DNA from: Erodium maritimum
Taxonomy: Eukaryota > Streptophyta > Magnoliopsida > Geraniales > Geraniaceae
Assembly: GCA_963921825.1 (NCBI GenBank)
Contig: OY997589.1
Coordinates: forward strand, 6,386,001 to 6,450,000
Direction of reading: 5' to 3'
Length of the DNA stretch: 64,000 nt
The position numbers and the translations under genes are program-made. A model generated the notes under the pieces. The model was not told the DNA's origin. It worked only from the letters and a program-made list of their open reading frames with translations, and ran no database searches. Shown piece after piece: positions 49,501 to 64,000 of this stretch (position 1 is its first letter; the number at the start of each line of letters is the position of its first letter).

Positions 49501-52500
49501 GAAAGAGTAACCTTTAAATTCTCAAAAAATAAACATGTAACAATATTGTCACATCAGTAAGATGGCAAAATAGTGTGTACAAAGAGCTTATTTTCTCTTA
49601 TGCATGCATTGGCATATTCACAGTAATACCATATAAACAATAACAGCAGAAGGCATGTTCTTGAGAATTCGAACTAATTCATATCTTTTGAAATAATTGT
49701 CCTAAAACCCGGGTTTTTAACAGGGGGGCTACTGCTTATTTCACACTAAAATCTCCAAATATCGTAGATTGCATCCATTATTGTATATCAAGAATGAATT
49801 TTCACATTAAATTACTATCATGAAAGGCAACAGGTAGCTCCAATGGCTCTTATAAGTCATGAATAAAACCTCAGAATGATTATACAACAATAGCACTATT
49901 TGCAGACAAAATGCATTTTAGATCAACAAATGTGAAAATCAGTGGAGAAAAGAAAGCATCTTTATGATATAGATTGTATAATTTGGATTATCAAATTAAA
50001 TGGAACTTGTAGGAGATCATGTAGTCTGCAAGAGGTAAGACATGATGAACTTGAATGATTTATAGGAACATCCTTATGTTTACAAAAATAAAGGTAAGAA
50101 AAAGATTGATGCTACTTTGTGGATAAGCACATTGTATAGAAAAAATATTGACAATAATGGGAACAAAAACATAAAAGTATGGCAGTTAATGACAAAAAAA
50201 ACAAGTATTACTTGTGGGAGTTCTTCACAAAACTCCACCCATTCACATCGCAAACATATGATCGTCCTTCACTACGCAATAGATCAAAGCCACAAACCTG
50301 CAAGTTAGCAAGAAAATTGTTCAACACAACTAAAACTGTTTGATACATTGACATATTTGGACAAGAATATAAAGATTATGCCAGGTAAATATAATAAATT
50401 AATTCAGGCAGCTATAAGCCATCTATCTATTCATTCTCATCCAAAAAGAGAGCAGTAAGTGAACAAAAAATTGGACACATGAGGATAAGAACGAGTAGAA
50501 GATAAGAATAGCTTTCAAAAGATTCACCCCCAAATGAGTAGACAACTTTGCTTTCTCTCTTTTGGTGATAGTTGATATAAATAGGTCTGAAGGAAGACCA
50601 TTCTTTATTTCAGCAGTCAAGGATGCCATTGAGACAGAATATGTACACAATGAGTCTTCAATAAGTGTATCAATGGTAAGTACCTACTTACTAGCGATTT
50701 TCTTTTGATTGTCATGAGTCATCACATGAACAAGAAAAATGTATGGATGAGATATAGAAAACTTGAAGGTACAGCAGAAATTGTAACAAAAATGGAAGAA
50801 CATATTGCCATTTGTCACCAAAATCAGATTACGTACCGCTTGCCTAAATGCAAGGCAAACCTCTCTTGACATTTGCTTCTCATTAGGCGTCAGTAGCACA
50901 GGATACCTAACCTGTCAAACGAACCCAGAAACATGTTCAGTACATATCCTTTCGACTTTCTCTCTGGAACAGAAATTCATTAGTTCAACCAGGAAGTCTC
51001 TGCCAACTACTAGCTACAAAGTTCTAATGAAAGTTCATCAAGTAGGTAACAACTTCCTCCATCTCACATTAGCTATGTCTTTTTATAAATATTTACCCGA
51101 TTTCAAATTTCTCAAAATCTACACAACAATATGACACACACAGACACACGCATAAGCCATAAAAATTAACAAGGATAAAACAGACATCAAGCTATTATTG
51201 AGTACAGGAGTGTGAAATAGGAATTGACGATTACAACAATATGGAGAAAAAAACATATGCTTACTTCCTTGCCATCAGGATTTCTCATAACAACACCATC
51301 AACAACAGGAGACTTTCTTGCCTCGGCATGTGCATATTCAGGACCCACTGTATAAACCTATAACCATTCGGTGAACAAATTCTAAAGCAGTCAATTTACA
51401 AAATTATATAACTATGAAGTATAATAATCTTGAAAGTGCCCCACATATCTACTTATTAAAGCAGTATTAAAGCGTCAGAGAAGCAATATAGAGGCCAAGC
51501 CTTACAACCTTGACATCTGTTCCACCAGTGGGCTTAAATTCCTCATATATATAAGAGCCTTCACGCCTCACTCTTCTGACATCTGGATGAAACTCACTTG
51601 ACCGGTTACCAACCTAAAAACATATATAACTATATGAAAATCTTGACAGGTACAAAAAGAAGTGGCTTGAAGTTGTACAAATAACTTTATCAGCAAAATT
51701 ATGTGATTCTATTAGGCATGTTAAGAATATGCTACAAACTTATGACATTAAGTATATCAGTATAGATGCATAAAAATTATCTGGCAACCATGTCAAACTA
51801 TTCACGTAGTTTACTGAGATCTTTATCCATACTCTACCCACGATGCTAATGAAACGAGAAGAACTGAAATGGAAATACAAATCCAAAAGCATCTACCTGA
51901 CAGAAGATATATTCATTGAACTAGAGTAACTCAGTCCAAAAGCCAAGTGACATAGGGATAGGCCCAGCTTAGGCAACCAGAGCAGACCAAATCATACACC
52001 ACTCATCAAGGTACAATTTTTATACATGTAAATGAAAAGACACATGCCATGCTATTTAGGCTAGATGCATAAAAAAGGCAAGAGAATGCCTTGGCCTCTC
52101 TTAACAAATGATTCATGTACGGTGTAAGAATGTCATATAAAATTACATCACAATAGAAATGCAAGTTAATATAAACTGTGTTTGGTGTCAGTTAAGGTGT
52201 AGAGAAATCACCTTCCTGAACAACTCTTTCATACCACCACCAGCTGAACTTGGATAGTATATCATTATCCTATGATCATCCCCTTCATAAGCACAAAATC
52301 TGAGTCAATACCTTAGATGTAAAATGAAAAGGAAGAGGATACAGTTAACTCAACAATCAAATGTAGATGGCAATACAACTGATAGATTGTGAGGAGCACA
52401 CTGCAATATTTATATAACCAAATACCAATCAACACGCAACTGATCCCAAGAGGAACTATAGTCCATATATGAAAAGGAACAACTCTGCAATGTTGGACTT

Positions 52501-55475
52501 CTTTAAAAAGAAACTCTTCAACTTAAAAGTTTCAGAGGGGCCTATAACACCACATACTGAGCAACAAATCAAATATAATTTATATTGATGAAAGTGTTGG
52601 CGACAAAACACAACTCAAAGGGAAAATGCTTATAAAATGAAGAAGTGACCTAACCATGAACAGGCTTCTCCACAAATGGCTTCCAGAAACGTTCCCCATG
52701 AACTTCGACGTAATCCTCTTGCTCGATAAAAAAATCCAGCTCTTGATATGGTACGTCCCTGTTTACAAGGGCATATCTTGGAACTGGAATTCCAAACATT
52801 TCGAGGCGCTTGAACCCCCCAAAAAATATCATATTAGTCCTAATAGTCCAGTAACCAGAATGACAAACAATTACAATGAAGAATATGATGTCCCCAGTTT
52901 AGATATTACAATGCATTACCACGTGAAGTTAAACACCGATGGTCAAGCCATTCAGCATACCTAAAACTGGAACTAGCTAATCATGCAACAGCACCTTCCT
53001 TTAGCCCCATCCCCCTCAGTAATTATTTACATACCATAGTTGAACCTGGTGGCTCTAATACATAGCCACTTGACAACAATTTGGGCATAAAGGACACACA
53101 GGTATACACAATGTTAGTATCAGAACCAAATAATTCTGAAAATGTGAGAAACACCAACCAAATGGACTAAAAAACACTTTGGTGATATGATTGACGGAAA
53201 TAAATACCTCATAAACCTTCCTTCGATCATGAAGAAGATGTTGAGGCTCCAACTCATTCACTAGGAATGGCCTGAATTATATATAAAAAAAAATTATGTG
53301 TAAAGAACTCTGCGAAGAAATGACAAACACACCAAAACTTCATAGAAAGATAAGGTTTCATTTTGTGAAGTCCTTTAATAACTGGGAGATGGTAGGGTTG
53401 GTCAGCTTATGCAATAGCAGCATTTACTGTTACGATGTATGAGAATACTAGTGGTGTTTATGATGGAGGCAGTGACCTAATAATAGCATAGAAGTAAGAT
53501 AAGTGTTTCTATTGGTACTGTTCTGAACTGGAAAATAAGCATAATACAGTAAGAATTGTGACACAGTCGACATTATCTGGAAAAACATTTCAGAAGATTG
53601 TTCATAACAACCATTAGAAAGTCATTATCTCACAGTTCTTGCTATGGATTTAAACATAAGCATATTTACCACTCCAGAATCTGCAAATCACCCTACATTT
53701 AACTTTTGTTATTAGACACACCTTGTAAATTTTATCAAGTATGTATTTTTCCAGTCCATTTTACAAATTACAATGAAGTGATGTTCACTCCTCCCCTTAA
53801 ACAATGAAAAATCACATTCTCCGTACAATATGACAAAAAGTTTTGCCATACAGATACTTTTTCTATTTCCAGCATACAAATTTGCTTTTCCTTTAAAAGT
53901 TATCCCAACAGGTTTAGCACAACATCTCACTTTTTATTACTGTACGTTAACAGTTCATGTCTCATATCAATAAGCAAACTTACTTCCTTAATGTGGCATA
54001 TGCTTCAGCCTTTTCAAGTGGGTAACCAGTTGAATGGAATGCAATCAAGCAGTCACATATTGGCCACCTGAAAAGTAACCACTGCAACAAGTTACTGTCT
54101 ATTCATTATTTCCAAGGGCACACTTAACAAATGGGAAAGCAAACCATGATGCTAAAATGAAACAATTCACACCTATGAAGCATACAGAATGATTACTGGC
54201 CAACACAAATGCACATGTCAATACAGACACAACCTCACTTTTATCTTTTGGCTTTTGTAACATTCTTGACCAGAACGGATTAGTTTTTCTTTACTGTCGG
54301 TTTAAATTTTATCCATATCCAAGCAATCATATTTTGCATAATGGAATTCATACATTCAAATCTACAACCAAAAATAGACCACTTCCATTATTTATTAGGT
54401 CATGTTCCTCAATAATTTGATATCTCATGCTACATGTGACCAAAGGCAAACAAATCTCTAAATTCTTTACTTCAACAGAGTTCATGTTTTCCATCCTGGA
54501 CACCCTGCCGCAACTATTCAGACCAAAACATCTATGTAATGTGTAGAACAATCAAAAAACACAAAAGGGAACCAGCTATCTCCTGTAAAGAGTTGACAAA
54601 AACTAAGGAACAGCATAAAATTCAATATTGTTATTTAAATATGATTAAGCTAATCACTCAACAATGTCCCTCATTGCTGCCTATTCACGAATAATCATCA
54701 GTGCAAAGTTCATAACTAGTAAATAAGATGAAAACAAAACAGATATATTCCTGAAACAATGAATAATGTAAAATATAATACTTGCATGAATCAGCTAAAT
54801 CCACAACAATGTACCTCTCGACTGGATCCTCAAGAATAACCTTGTCCCCGAAATGTATGATCTATAACAACAAGCCAAAGTCAATACCTTGTAAGTACAA
54901 CCTCCACTCCTAACCACACATCACAACATCTTCACTTGGGGAAAATTGTATCAATTAATAACTGATCAGAAACTCTACTGGACACTCACACTATTTCATT
55001 AAATTGAAACAAACATCATGGAGCCTGATGCATTCCTTCTCTTTTTCTCAATTCATTGAATTACAAACTAAATACATATAAAATTCAACCAATAGAACCA
55101 AGGAAATCAACATCCGAATCGCCAAAAACCGATCACAATCAATTCTATCACAAAACTATACCTCAAATTCACCAAAAGCTTGCAGCCTCTCGAGAATCTG
55201 CCCCATCGGAGCCGAGAAGGCCTACGAACACGATTTCAACCAAATGAGAAGAAGAAAAAAAACTATCCATATCAGTCGAAATCAAATTCCTACACGATGA
55301 AACACTAGATAACAGTTCTACGAGTCGTGATTTCTGGCTCTGTTTCATGGATGAAGACGTAAATAAAGCAGAAGAAGAGAACCTCGGGGCCACATTTCAC
55401 CTTCTTTTCCATCACGCAGACGCCGACTCTGATTTTCATCCCACCACCACCACCATTTTCCTCCGACCGCGCCAT
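40568..55475 (-). CDS. VIH: Inositol hexakisphosphate/diphosphoinositol pentakisphosphate kinase-phosphatase (PPIP5K/VIH), >25 exons
   Basis: The start is ATG at 55475-55473 in exon 55401-55475 ([20 protein letters not shown]). The stop is at 40568-40570 after NAHSNGK. The N-terminal ATP-grasp kinase half is complete ([85 protein letters not shown]). The C-terminal histidine-acid-phosphatase half carries intact RHGDRTPKQ, split between codons at 49284 and 49210, plus [19 protein letters not shown] and [19 protein letters not shown]. The family makes and degrades inositol pyrophosphates (InsP7/InsP8), which report phosphate status to SPX proteins and influence jasmonate signalling. Order and length agree with Arabidopsis VIH1/VIH2. 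No disabling change was seen. An in-frame upstream Met exists, but homologues favour the chosen start. Confidence 0.95.
44914..46794. mobile_element. MULE with GC-rich internal segment, in a VIH intron (Pack-MULE candidate)
   Basis: A perfect 9-bp TSD, taatataaa (44905-44913 and 46795-46803), flanks 1881 bp with near-identical inverted ends: gggttattatcagacgagta, and gggttattatcatccgagta as reverse complement of the right end. Further shared terminal blocks are taccctaaaaatacttggtt and gcgggtact. The arms contain repeated aaaaatcagtttt/aaaactgatttt sequence. The centre, 45480-45770, is markedly GC-richer and has overlapping open frames on both strands (for example 45518-45721 plus, 45494-45775 minus). 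That contrast is typical of captured gene sequence in a Pack-MULE. I do not recognise the donor. The element lies between the exon [10 protein letters not shown] (about 44640-44758) and the exon [20 protein letters not shown] (from ~46915). Confidence 0.8.
47392..47475 (-). repeat. 42-bp tandem duplication containing a 3' splice site
   Basis: Units 47392-47433 and 47434-47475 differ at two bases. Each contains, on the minus strand, tttatgtaattccag followed by GAGA. The proximal unit supplies the acceptor of the VIH exon encoding [16 protein letters not shown], and the distal unit is a second potential acceptor 42 nt upstream. Confidence 0.9.
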
Positions 55476-55732
55476 TTCCCTACACACAACTCTCAGCGTC
55501 TCTCCCCCAAAAACCCTAAAAATGCACTCCAACACTCCAACTACAGATTAACCAGAAGAAGACGAACTGAAACTGAACCGCGGCGCTCGCTCACCGCCAC
55601 AGCCGAAAACAGAGTGGTCAGCCGATGAGTCTACTCCTTAGTCCTTACCCGTCTCTGTCTCTACAACGACCGAACAAGGACCTGGCGGAGACGAACACGT
55701 AACAGAACCACGAAAGGTGGAGCGGTACGCAA

Positions 55733-55927
55733 TATATATACGTGGAGGAGATCTAGAGGAAGTGTTGCCAGAAGAAGAAAAAAAAAAGGAAAGGCACGTG
55801 AACTCGGGCGGCGACTCGCTGGAGACTGAGTCACGAGGTGGTGAGAGAATCGTAACAATAAGGACTGTTTGGCGTTGGAGAGAGGAAAAGGCAAATTTGG
55901 ATTCTGGAATATACATACGATCACGTG
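55733..55927 (-). promoter_or_regulatory. Candidate VIH promoter elements (TATA and two G-boxes)
   Basis: TATATATA at 55733-55740 lies ~260 bp upstream of the VIH start. Palindromic CACGTG G-boxes occur at 55795-55800 and 55922-55927. G-boxes bind bHLH/bZIP factors in plants. The transcription start is not known. Confidence 0.4.
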
Positions 55928-56578
55928 GAAAGGTAGATCCATTTGGCGGAGCATTCGGTTATGGTCTGTTTGGCCCATACCGTTCTGTTTTGGGGTTGGC
56001 CAATGCCTGGTAGGTGACTAGATTCATGTTGTTTCTTTCTTCAACTGCTACTAAAAAAATTGTTCTGGTTGTGCCCTTTTTGCACTAATTAATATTATTT
56101 ATCTATTTTTAAAAAGTTAATATTAAAAATCATAGATTTTAAAATTGGATCCCAAATCAAATAGAACTTTGTAGTTAAAAATTCAATTTCAATTTTAATA
56201 ATTACTCTTAAATAGTGTGACTAAGAGCATGAACAACAGAAAAGACCTTGGTCAGGGAGTGGGAGTGCAGAACTTGTGCTGACTGGACAAAAGTCAGGGA
56301 GTGGGAGTGCAGAAAAATGGGTGTTTTGCAACAGAAAGGACCTTGAGGTCCTGGGAGTGCAGAACAGTGCTGACTGGATTATTATTTGATATTTTCCTGT
56401 TTTATTTAATTCGTTATCAGAAACCGTTTAATTTAGTCATAATTTAAAAAAAATTGGAAATAAATAGTTAATGACAATCAAAAATTAATAAATTCAACAC
56501 GAATATAAATGAACTTCTAATTTTATTCAACCCTTTTTAATACAACCCAAAACAAACCAGTTCCAAGAGCACAAACGA

Positions 56579-57982
56579 CTACTCGTCGTCATGGAAACCA
56601 GCTCCAAATCGATCACATAAGTACTCCATAAGATCTTGTTTTAGTTGATGGTGGATCTCAGGATTTAGGACACTTTGTTGAGCATCCACAAGTCCCTAGT
56701 ATTCCAATGGCCCTCCGTGGTGCCATCGTTCCGGTGGTGTCCAATTCGGCATTTCTGGAGGTTGCGCCCACAACAACTCCTCCTCCCCATACTCGTACCG
56801 GTCGCGCTCATCCTCTACAATCATGTTGTGTAGAATTATACAAGTGTGCATGATATCAGCCAAAGTGTGTTTGCTCCAACTATGAGCGAGACGGGAAATG
56901 ATGTGCCACCTTGCTTGAAGTACTCCAAAAGCTCTTTCAATATCTTTCCGAGCACCTTCTTGGCATCTAGCAAACAACTTCTCTTTGGGCTCGAAGGGAT
57001 GCCGAATAGTCTTCACGAACCGTGCTCATGTTGGGTAAATGTCGTCCACCAAGTAATAAGGTCGGTCGTACCGATGGCCGTTGATGTAGTACTCCACAGC
57101 TAGCCCACGGCCGTAGTAAGCGTCTTGGAATAGGTGGCTGTTGTTGAGGACGTTGACGTCGTTGTTCGATCCAGTCATCCCGAAAAATGCATGTCGAATC
57201 CATAAATCACGGGACGCTACAGCTTCAAGCATAATCGTCTTTTCCCCGTGGTGACCTCCCCGTCCATGGGCTCCCTGGTCTTCGGTTGGGCAGTTCTTCC
57301 ACTTCCAATGCATACAGTCAAGACTCCCCGCCATTCCGGGAAACCCTCGGTTGTACCCTTCTCGGAGTAAGTGGTCCATGTCAGCCGGTGTGGGTGTACG
57401 TTGATACTCGGCTCCGAATACCTCAATGACGGCCTTGCAAAACTTACGTGAACATTCAAGTATGGTGCTTACCCCCATGCGTAGAGTTTCGTCCAATGAA
57501 TCGGCCGAGGACCCATACGCAAGCATCCGTATAGCGACGGTGCACTTCTGTTCCGTTGATAACCCTGACCGTGAGGCAGCGTCGGGCTTCTGTTCGAAGT
57601 AGTCATCGTGAGCCTTCACCGCGTTCATAATCCGTTGGAAAAGCGGTTTGCACATACGGAACCGACGCCTGAACATGTCAGGGCCATATAGGGGTTGTTC
57701 GTCAAAATAGTTCGCCATCAATTGGATGTGGGCTGCCGAACGACCTCTGTTAATCTCTCGGCGCATTGGTTCCCCACGGATGGCCCTCTGGATCCTTGGC
57801 ATTACTGTCTGCATGTGCCTCTCCATCATCCGCTGGAATCGTCGCTCAACTGGCTGCATTTGGGCTGCCATCTCCTCATATGTCGGCAGTTGGGCTGCCA
57901 TCTCCTCATACGTCGGCATCCGGAAAGCCAGCTCCTCGTACGTCATCTCCTCAGCGTCGGACATAACCGCGTCGTCGGACAT
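56579..57982 (-). pseudogene. Harbinger transposase, copy 2, two stops
   Basis: The 468-codon frame starts at 57982 (MSDDAVMSDAEEMTYEELAF) and ends HDDE at 56579. Its N-terminus is intact, unlike copy 1. The catalytic blocks SLDCMHWKWKN, GSNNDVNVLNNS and IERAFGVLQARW are all readable. Two nonsense codons break it: TGA at 57026-57028, where copy 1 has the Trp of PTWARF, and TAG at 56696-56698, where copy 1 has Gln. The first removes the third catalytic residue from any product. It therefore cannot make active transposase. Confidence 0.9.
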
Positions 57983-58063
57983 TTTCAAAAATAGCGAGTA
58001 GGAAGTGAGAATGAAAGAGTGAGAATAGAGAATGGTTTGACAAAAATGAGGAATGAGGTTGGG

Positions 58064-58071
58064 TATTTATA
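58064..58071 (-). promoter_or_regulatory. TATA box of Harbinger transposase gene, copy 2
   Basis: TATAAATA on the minus strand sits 82 bp before the ATG at 57982, matching copy 1. Confidence 0.65.
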
Positions 58072-58334
58072 GGGTTCATTTTATCTTATTTTTGAATTTT
58101 AAAAAATAGTCGTTGGAGTTGACCGTTGCCAACGGTCGGGACACATGGCGGCACCAGGCGCTGCCAGCGCAGGCGAGGGCGCGTCCAGCGCGCTCGGCCA
58201 GCCAGACGGGAGCGGGAGCGTGAGAATGGGGAGCGGAACCGCGATTTTTCGCGTCTGCAGCGGACCGGACAGCGGCCGGCGTTCCCAACGCGCGCGAAGC
58301 GGGGAGCGGGAGCGACCCGTTGTGCCTGCTCTAA

Positions 58335-59138
58335 GAGCATCCTGGTGGGGGGACCGTTTAAGAGAAGACTAGATAGAGTAGTCGATATCATTGGCATAGT
58401 GTCGATTGATGTAAGAGATAGCGTCAAGACGATGTTTGGTTGTCATTAGGACTATGTGGAAAGGGATACTAGCAACATAATGCTGTTTGAATGTCACTTG
58501 CACTATCATTGACACTACCTTGACGTAAAGGGTACCCTGTTCCGCCCCTATTTAGGTGTTCTCTAGATGGTGATGGTCTAAGGGTATGTGCAACGGTGCA
58601 ACCTCAATTAGCTGCATGTTTTGATAATTTGGTTAATACTTGTCGTTTTAATTTGATGAGGTTAATACCTGTCCTTTTAGTTTGATGAGGGTGACAAGTT
58701 ACAACTACTAAGTCGTACAATAAACACTTTTTTCTCTCTAAATGACGAAGAGAAAGAAGAATAAACCCTAATCGTCGTCGTTATCGACGGCAACTCTCTC
58801 CCTCTTGTTTTCTTGTTTACTTATTTTTTTTCATTTTTTTTCTTCTCCTATGCAGTTTTTTCGCTATACCCTCTGATCTAAGGTCGGCATAATTGAGATT
58901 CGGTATTGGATGAAGTCAATTTATGGGTTGTCGTTTGGGTGCAGTCGTGTTCTGGGCTGCCCTTATGGGCAAAGTCGTTATCTGGGTTGCCTTTTTTACG
59001 TGAAGTCATGATGTTTTGATCTGCTGATATTCTCCGAAGGCCAAACCAATTGGATTCAACGAGCAGTATCGATGTAAGCACAGCAGGAGCATGCTCCGTT
59101 TTCCTTACCACACCTAAACCAAGTCCCTGCATAAGGAG
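58335..59138. other. Intergenic, no gene seen
   Basis: Directly beside the Harbinger TSD the sequence gagcatcctggtgggg resembles another Tourist-type end, but no partner end is convincing. The rest is unremarkable. Confidence 0.4.
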
Positions 59139-59307
59139 GGACATCTCAAGTGATCTCGACGAATCAAGACGATGGGTCAACAATACCAGAATGCCCTACG
59201 GGTTTCAGAAGAATTGGCATTGCAGGCTCTATAGTTTCGTATGTTTGTTTTTTGTGTTTATGTGTTTTCCTGTTTATCTACAATACAAAGCAGATTACTT
59301 TTACGGG
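59139..59307 (+). repeat. Dispersed repeat, copy B
   Basis: Same orientation and block order as 39569-39750 (gatctcgacgaatcaagacg, gcattgcaggctctatag, ctacaatacaaag). No coding potential is conserved between the copies. Confidence 0.75.
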
Positions 59308-59590
59308 TCCTAGTTCGTCTGGACTCCTACAGGGGCCTTGATATATACTGGATTCAGGGGTCTAGGACCCGATTGCTATAATGATAGTTTGGCATGATTA
59401 ACGATACACCTCTGTCTTAACATTTCAAAAAAAAATGATGAGGGTGATAAGGTCATATAGCGGTGAAATTCCAATTAACTGTCACTATCTGTTAATCTTG
59501 TCAGATGACTTGAATCTGTTTTTATCTGATTTGGTATTTGATAAGTTCGATTCTTATTAAAAAAATAACAATTGATGCAACAAACAAAAA

Positions 59591-59945
59591 GGTAAATTAC
59601 GTTGACATACCTCGTACTATACGCGTTTAACGGATAATTACCCCAAAGTTATTTCGTAACGAAAACATACCCCGAACTAAAAGTTAGTAACAACATCCCC
59701 TTCCATCTATTTTTAGGGTTAGTTTTAGGTTTGGAGAGAGATTTAGGATTAAGTTGGTTTTAGGATTATAACACTACTGATAGTTTCGGAATTTCTAAAA
59801 AATGAATAATAAATGGACTGAAAAATAGATGAAATTGAGATGTTGTTATTAAGTGTTAGTTCGGGGTATTTTTTTTACAAAATAATTTTAAAGTATTTAT
59901 CCGTTAAACATATATAGTACGGGATATATCAACATAATTTACTCT
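59591..59945. mobile_element. Short MULE-type MITE
   Basis: The ends ggtaaattacgttgacatac and gagtaaattatgttgatata (reverse complement of the right end) begin inverted arms of ~110 bp sharing cgtttaacggata, taccccgaacta, aacaacatc and tcatctatttt. The flanks aaacaaaaa and aaacaaaat match at 8 of 9 positions. It lies ~390 bp upstream of the p24 gene start. Confidence 0.65.
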
Positions 59946-60334
59946 AAACAAAATAGAAAAAGAAGTGACAAGGTGGCGCAACAGGTGGAGTGAGCATGGA
60001 GGAAATTTATATTGCATCCCCAACCAAGATTGTCTGACCCATGTGCAGAATGTTCCTACAATTTTCCGCACTTGTGATTACATTAATTATTAAATTAGAT
60101 TGGGATTAGGAGACTTGCTGACTTACACTTTTGACTATTATCACCAAAAATCCTTAAAAAGAAACATTAATTTTAGTCACAATCACAAGATAAATATATC
60201 ATACACTTTCTAATTTCATCAGTCTATTCTCCTACACCCACATGTCAAAAGCTTCCGTTTCCATCTTCGATTTATGAGATGGCCATTTCTCGAATCAATT
60301 CTTCATTTTGGTTTCTCACAATTGGGTGTAAAAG

Positions 60335-61671
60335 ATGGATATATGTTCTTCGAGATTGATTGGTATAACAATTTTGGCGATTTTATCGACCCTCCAAGGA
60401 TCAAATGGTATCAGATTCATCATAGACAGAGAAGAGTGCTTCTCTCAAAACGTCGAATACGAAGGCGACACCGTCCATGTCTCTTTCGTCGTCATTAAGG
60501 CCGAATCGCCCTGGCATTACAGCGGCGAGGGCGTCGATCTTGTCGTACGTAAATGTCTTTTTTCTTCCTAATTTTTGTTTATATGATGATTGCTTTTAAT
60601 TGTTTTAGATGTGGTATGCAATTGCTAACCGTGTCATGATTATGTAAACACTTGTTTTAGTTTTGGTTGTCGCTTCTTGAAATGGAAACTTTTGATTGAA
60701 TTAAGAAATGACTGATCTGATCGATCAAGATGAACATTCTTTTGTATCTATTATTGTCAGTAAAAAGATATATACGAATACGTTATGTATTTGAATTTTC
60801 TTCAATTTATCCTTCACATTATTGATTTCATAGTTGTGACAAAACATCAGATAAAGGGACCTTCCGGCGAACAAGTATATGATCTTCGTGACGGGACAAG
60901 TGAGAAGTACGAGTTCGTGGTCCAAAAGAAAGGGTTGTATCGGTTCTGCTTCAATAACAAGTCACAGTATCACGAAACTATCGACTTCGACATACATGTT
61001 GGCCACTACACACACTTCGATCAACACGCAAAAGATGGTGAGATGATTTTTAAGATCGAAATTGACTGAATTATAAATTGAAATTTAGAATAATAACGAT
61101 TTTATTTATTTATTTATTTATGGTGCAGAACATTTTAATCCATTGTTAGAGCAGATAGCCAAGTTGGAGGAAGCTCTTTATAACATCCAATTTGAACAGC
61201 ATTGGCTAGAGGCTCAGACCGACCGGCAATCAATATGTATCATACCTCAAACCTCTTTTTTTGCATTATACAAATTACAAGTTATTTTTAGAGCTAATTC
61301 TAATATCGCATTTTCGAACCATATATTTTAAGGAGATTGTGTTGTGTTCTCTGGTCTTTTTGGCAAAAATGCATTTAAAACCCTTCGTTTAATGTCGAAA
61401 AACAACGAATTCCGTTAAATAACACTGACGACAGTGTTAAATTTGACATCAAATGAAATGTGATAGTTTTTGCAACAAACTGACAGTCATACCTATTTAA
61501 CAAATATTAACATTAAGCTTCGTTGACTCGAGTGCAGTGAACGATGGAATGAGCGTAAGGGCGTTGTACAAGGCAATGCTTGAATCAGCAACGCTAATCG
61601 GGGCCACGGTCCTCCAGATCTTCCTTCTGCAACGTTTGTTCGACCGCAAGCTCGGTACATCTCGAGTTTAG
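60335..61671 (+). CDS. p24beta2: p24 family cargo receptor, p24-beta2 type (4 exons, 212 aa)
   Basis: Exons are 60335-60544, 60851-61037, 61129-61236 and 61538-61671, with GT-AG borders and matching phases (639 nt). Residues 1-25 are a signal peptide (LIGITILAILSTLQGSNG). A GOLD domain follows with the conserved disulfide cysteines in REECFSQNVEYEGD and KGLYRFCFNNKS. Then come a coiled coil (LLEQIAKLEEALYNIQFEQHW), one transmembrane helix (ATLIGATVLQIFLLQRLF) and the short cytosolic tail DRKLGTSRV. p24 proteins cycle between ER and Golgi in COPI/COPII vesicles and select cargo such as GPI-anchored proteins. The upstream in-register ATG at 60274 is in another frame and does not encode the signal peptide. 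Confidence 0.93.
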
Positions 61672-61915
61672 CTACCTTTATTAGCTGAACCGTAAATTTC
61701 TCTCTGTTTTTAATTATTTTATTTGACACAGCTAAATTTGTGTATTTCTTCTGTAATATCACAAGCTGAAAATTTCACCTTTAATAAATCAACCATCAGA
61801 GATACATTTCCACCTAGAGGAAAAGATTAATACATTTTTTTCCCAGTTTATTAGAAGAAAGCCAGAATGAAACACAAACAAATAATTTTCAAGACAGTCT
61901 TGTCTCTTGAAGGAC

Positions 61916-64000
<2,085 letters not shown>

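Larger units (their letters stand above)
56225..58331 (-). mobile_element. PIF/Harbinger DNA transposon, copy 2 (inverted)
   Basis: TAA (that is, TTA on the element's sense strand) flanks it at 56222-56224 and 58332-58334. The left end gagcatgaacaacag matches copy 1. The right end reads GAGCAGGCACAACGGG as reverse complement and has drifted. At 2107 bp it has the same plan as copy 1 at 15772-17896: GC-rich 5' end, TATA box, transposase gene, and three subterminal repeats at 56240-56390. The Myb-like ORF is again missing. Confidence 0.92.

Noticed and set aside
58320..58600. A third Tourist-like element beside Harbinger copy 2
   Set aside because: The sequence after the TSD resembles a TIR, but no inverted partner with a matching TTA could be located.

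Overview
This is nuclear DNA of a flowering plant, most likely a eudicot. The intron-rich genes, the plant-type P3A proton pump, the VIH-type inositol pyrophosphate kinase/phosphatase, the h-type thioredoxin and the dense mixture of MULE, PIF/Harbinger, hAT, LINE and long-LTR elements all point this way. Nothing identifies the species. All exon borders were read by eye from splice sites and reading frame.

Layout. 1-5300 is a pile of transposons: an LTR running off the left edge inside a LINE ORF1 remnant, a half-LINE with a 15-bp target-site duplication (TSD), and two foldback MULEs with perfect 9-bp TSDs. 5325-9985 holds two copies of a unit made of a small membrane-protein gene plus an identical tRNA-Ala(AGC). 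The first gene copy is frameshifted, and a hAT-like element lies between the units. 10098-15596 is a gene block: a mitochondrial NDUFAF7-type methyltransferase (10 exons), a fragment of a nitrate/peptide (NPF) transporter, and a thioredoxin h (3 exons). 15772-21850 holds a PIF/Harbinger element next to a LINE ORF1 that is split by a solo LTR with a perfect TSD. 22769-29064 (minus) is an intact plasma-membrane H+-ATPase gene of about 21 exons. 29065-40560 is gene-poor: LINE debris, a 1.2-kb foldback element, a second solo LTR and older duplicated repeats. 40568-55475 (minus) is a very long gene for a VIH/PPIP5K inositol pyrophosphate kinase-phosphatase, with a 1.9-kb MULE in one intron. 56225-58331 is a second, inverted Harbinger copy. 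60335-61671 (plus) encodes a p24-beta2 cargo receptor. It converges on an acetoacetyl-CoA thiolase gene (61916 to beyond 64000, minus) whose N-terminal exons lie outside the window.

The protein genes are ordinary housekeeping or membrane-physiology genes and do not form a pathway or cluster. The distinctive content is the mobile DNA. At least nine insertions can be delimited to the base by TSDs, and several nest or abut, so their relative order can be partly reconstructed. I found no evidence for a wholly new biological system. The most unusual items are the ORF1-only half-LINE, the MULE with a GC-rich internal segment in the VIH intron, the duplicated 3' splice site in VIH, and repeated LTR insertion into the same part of LINE ORF1.
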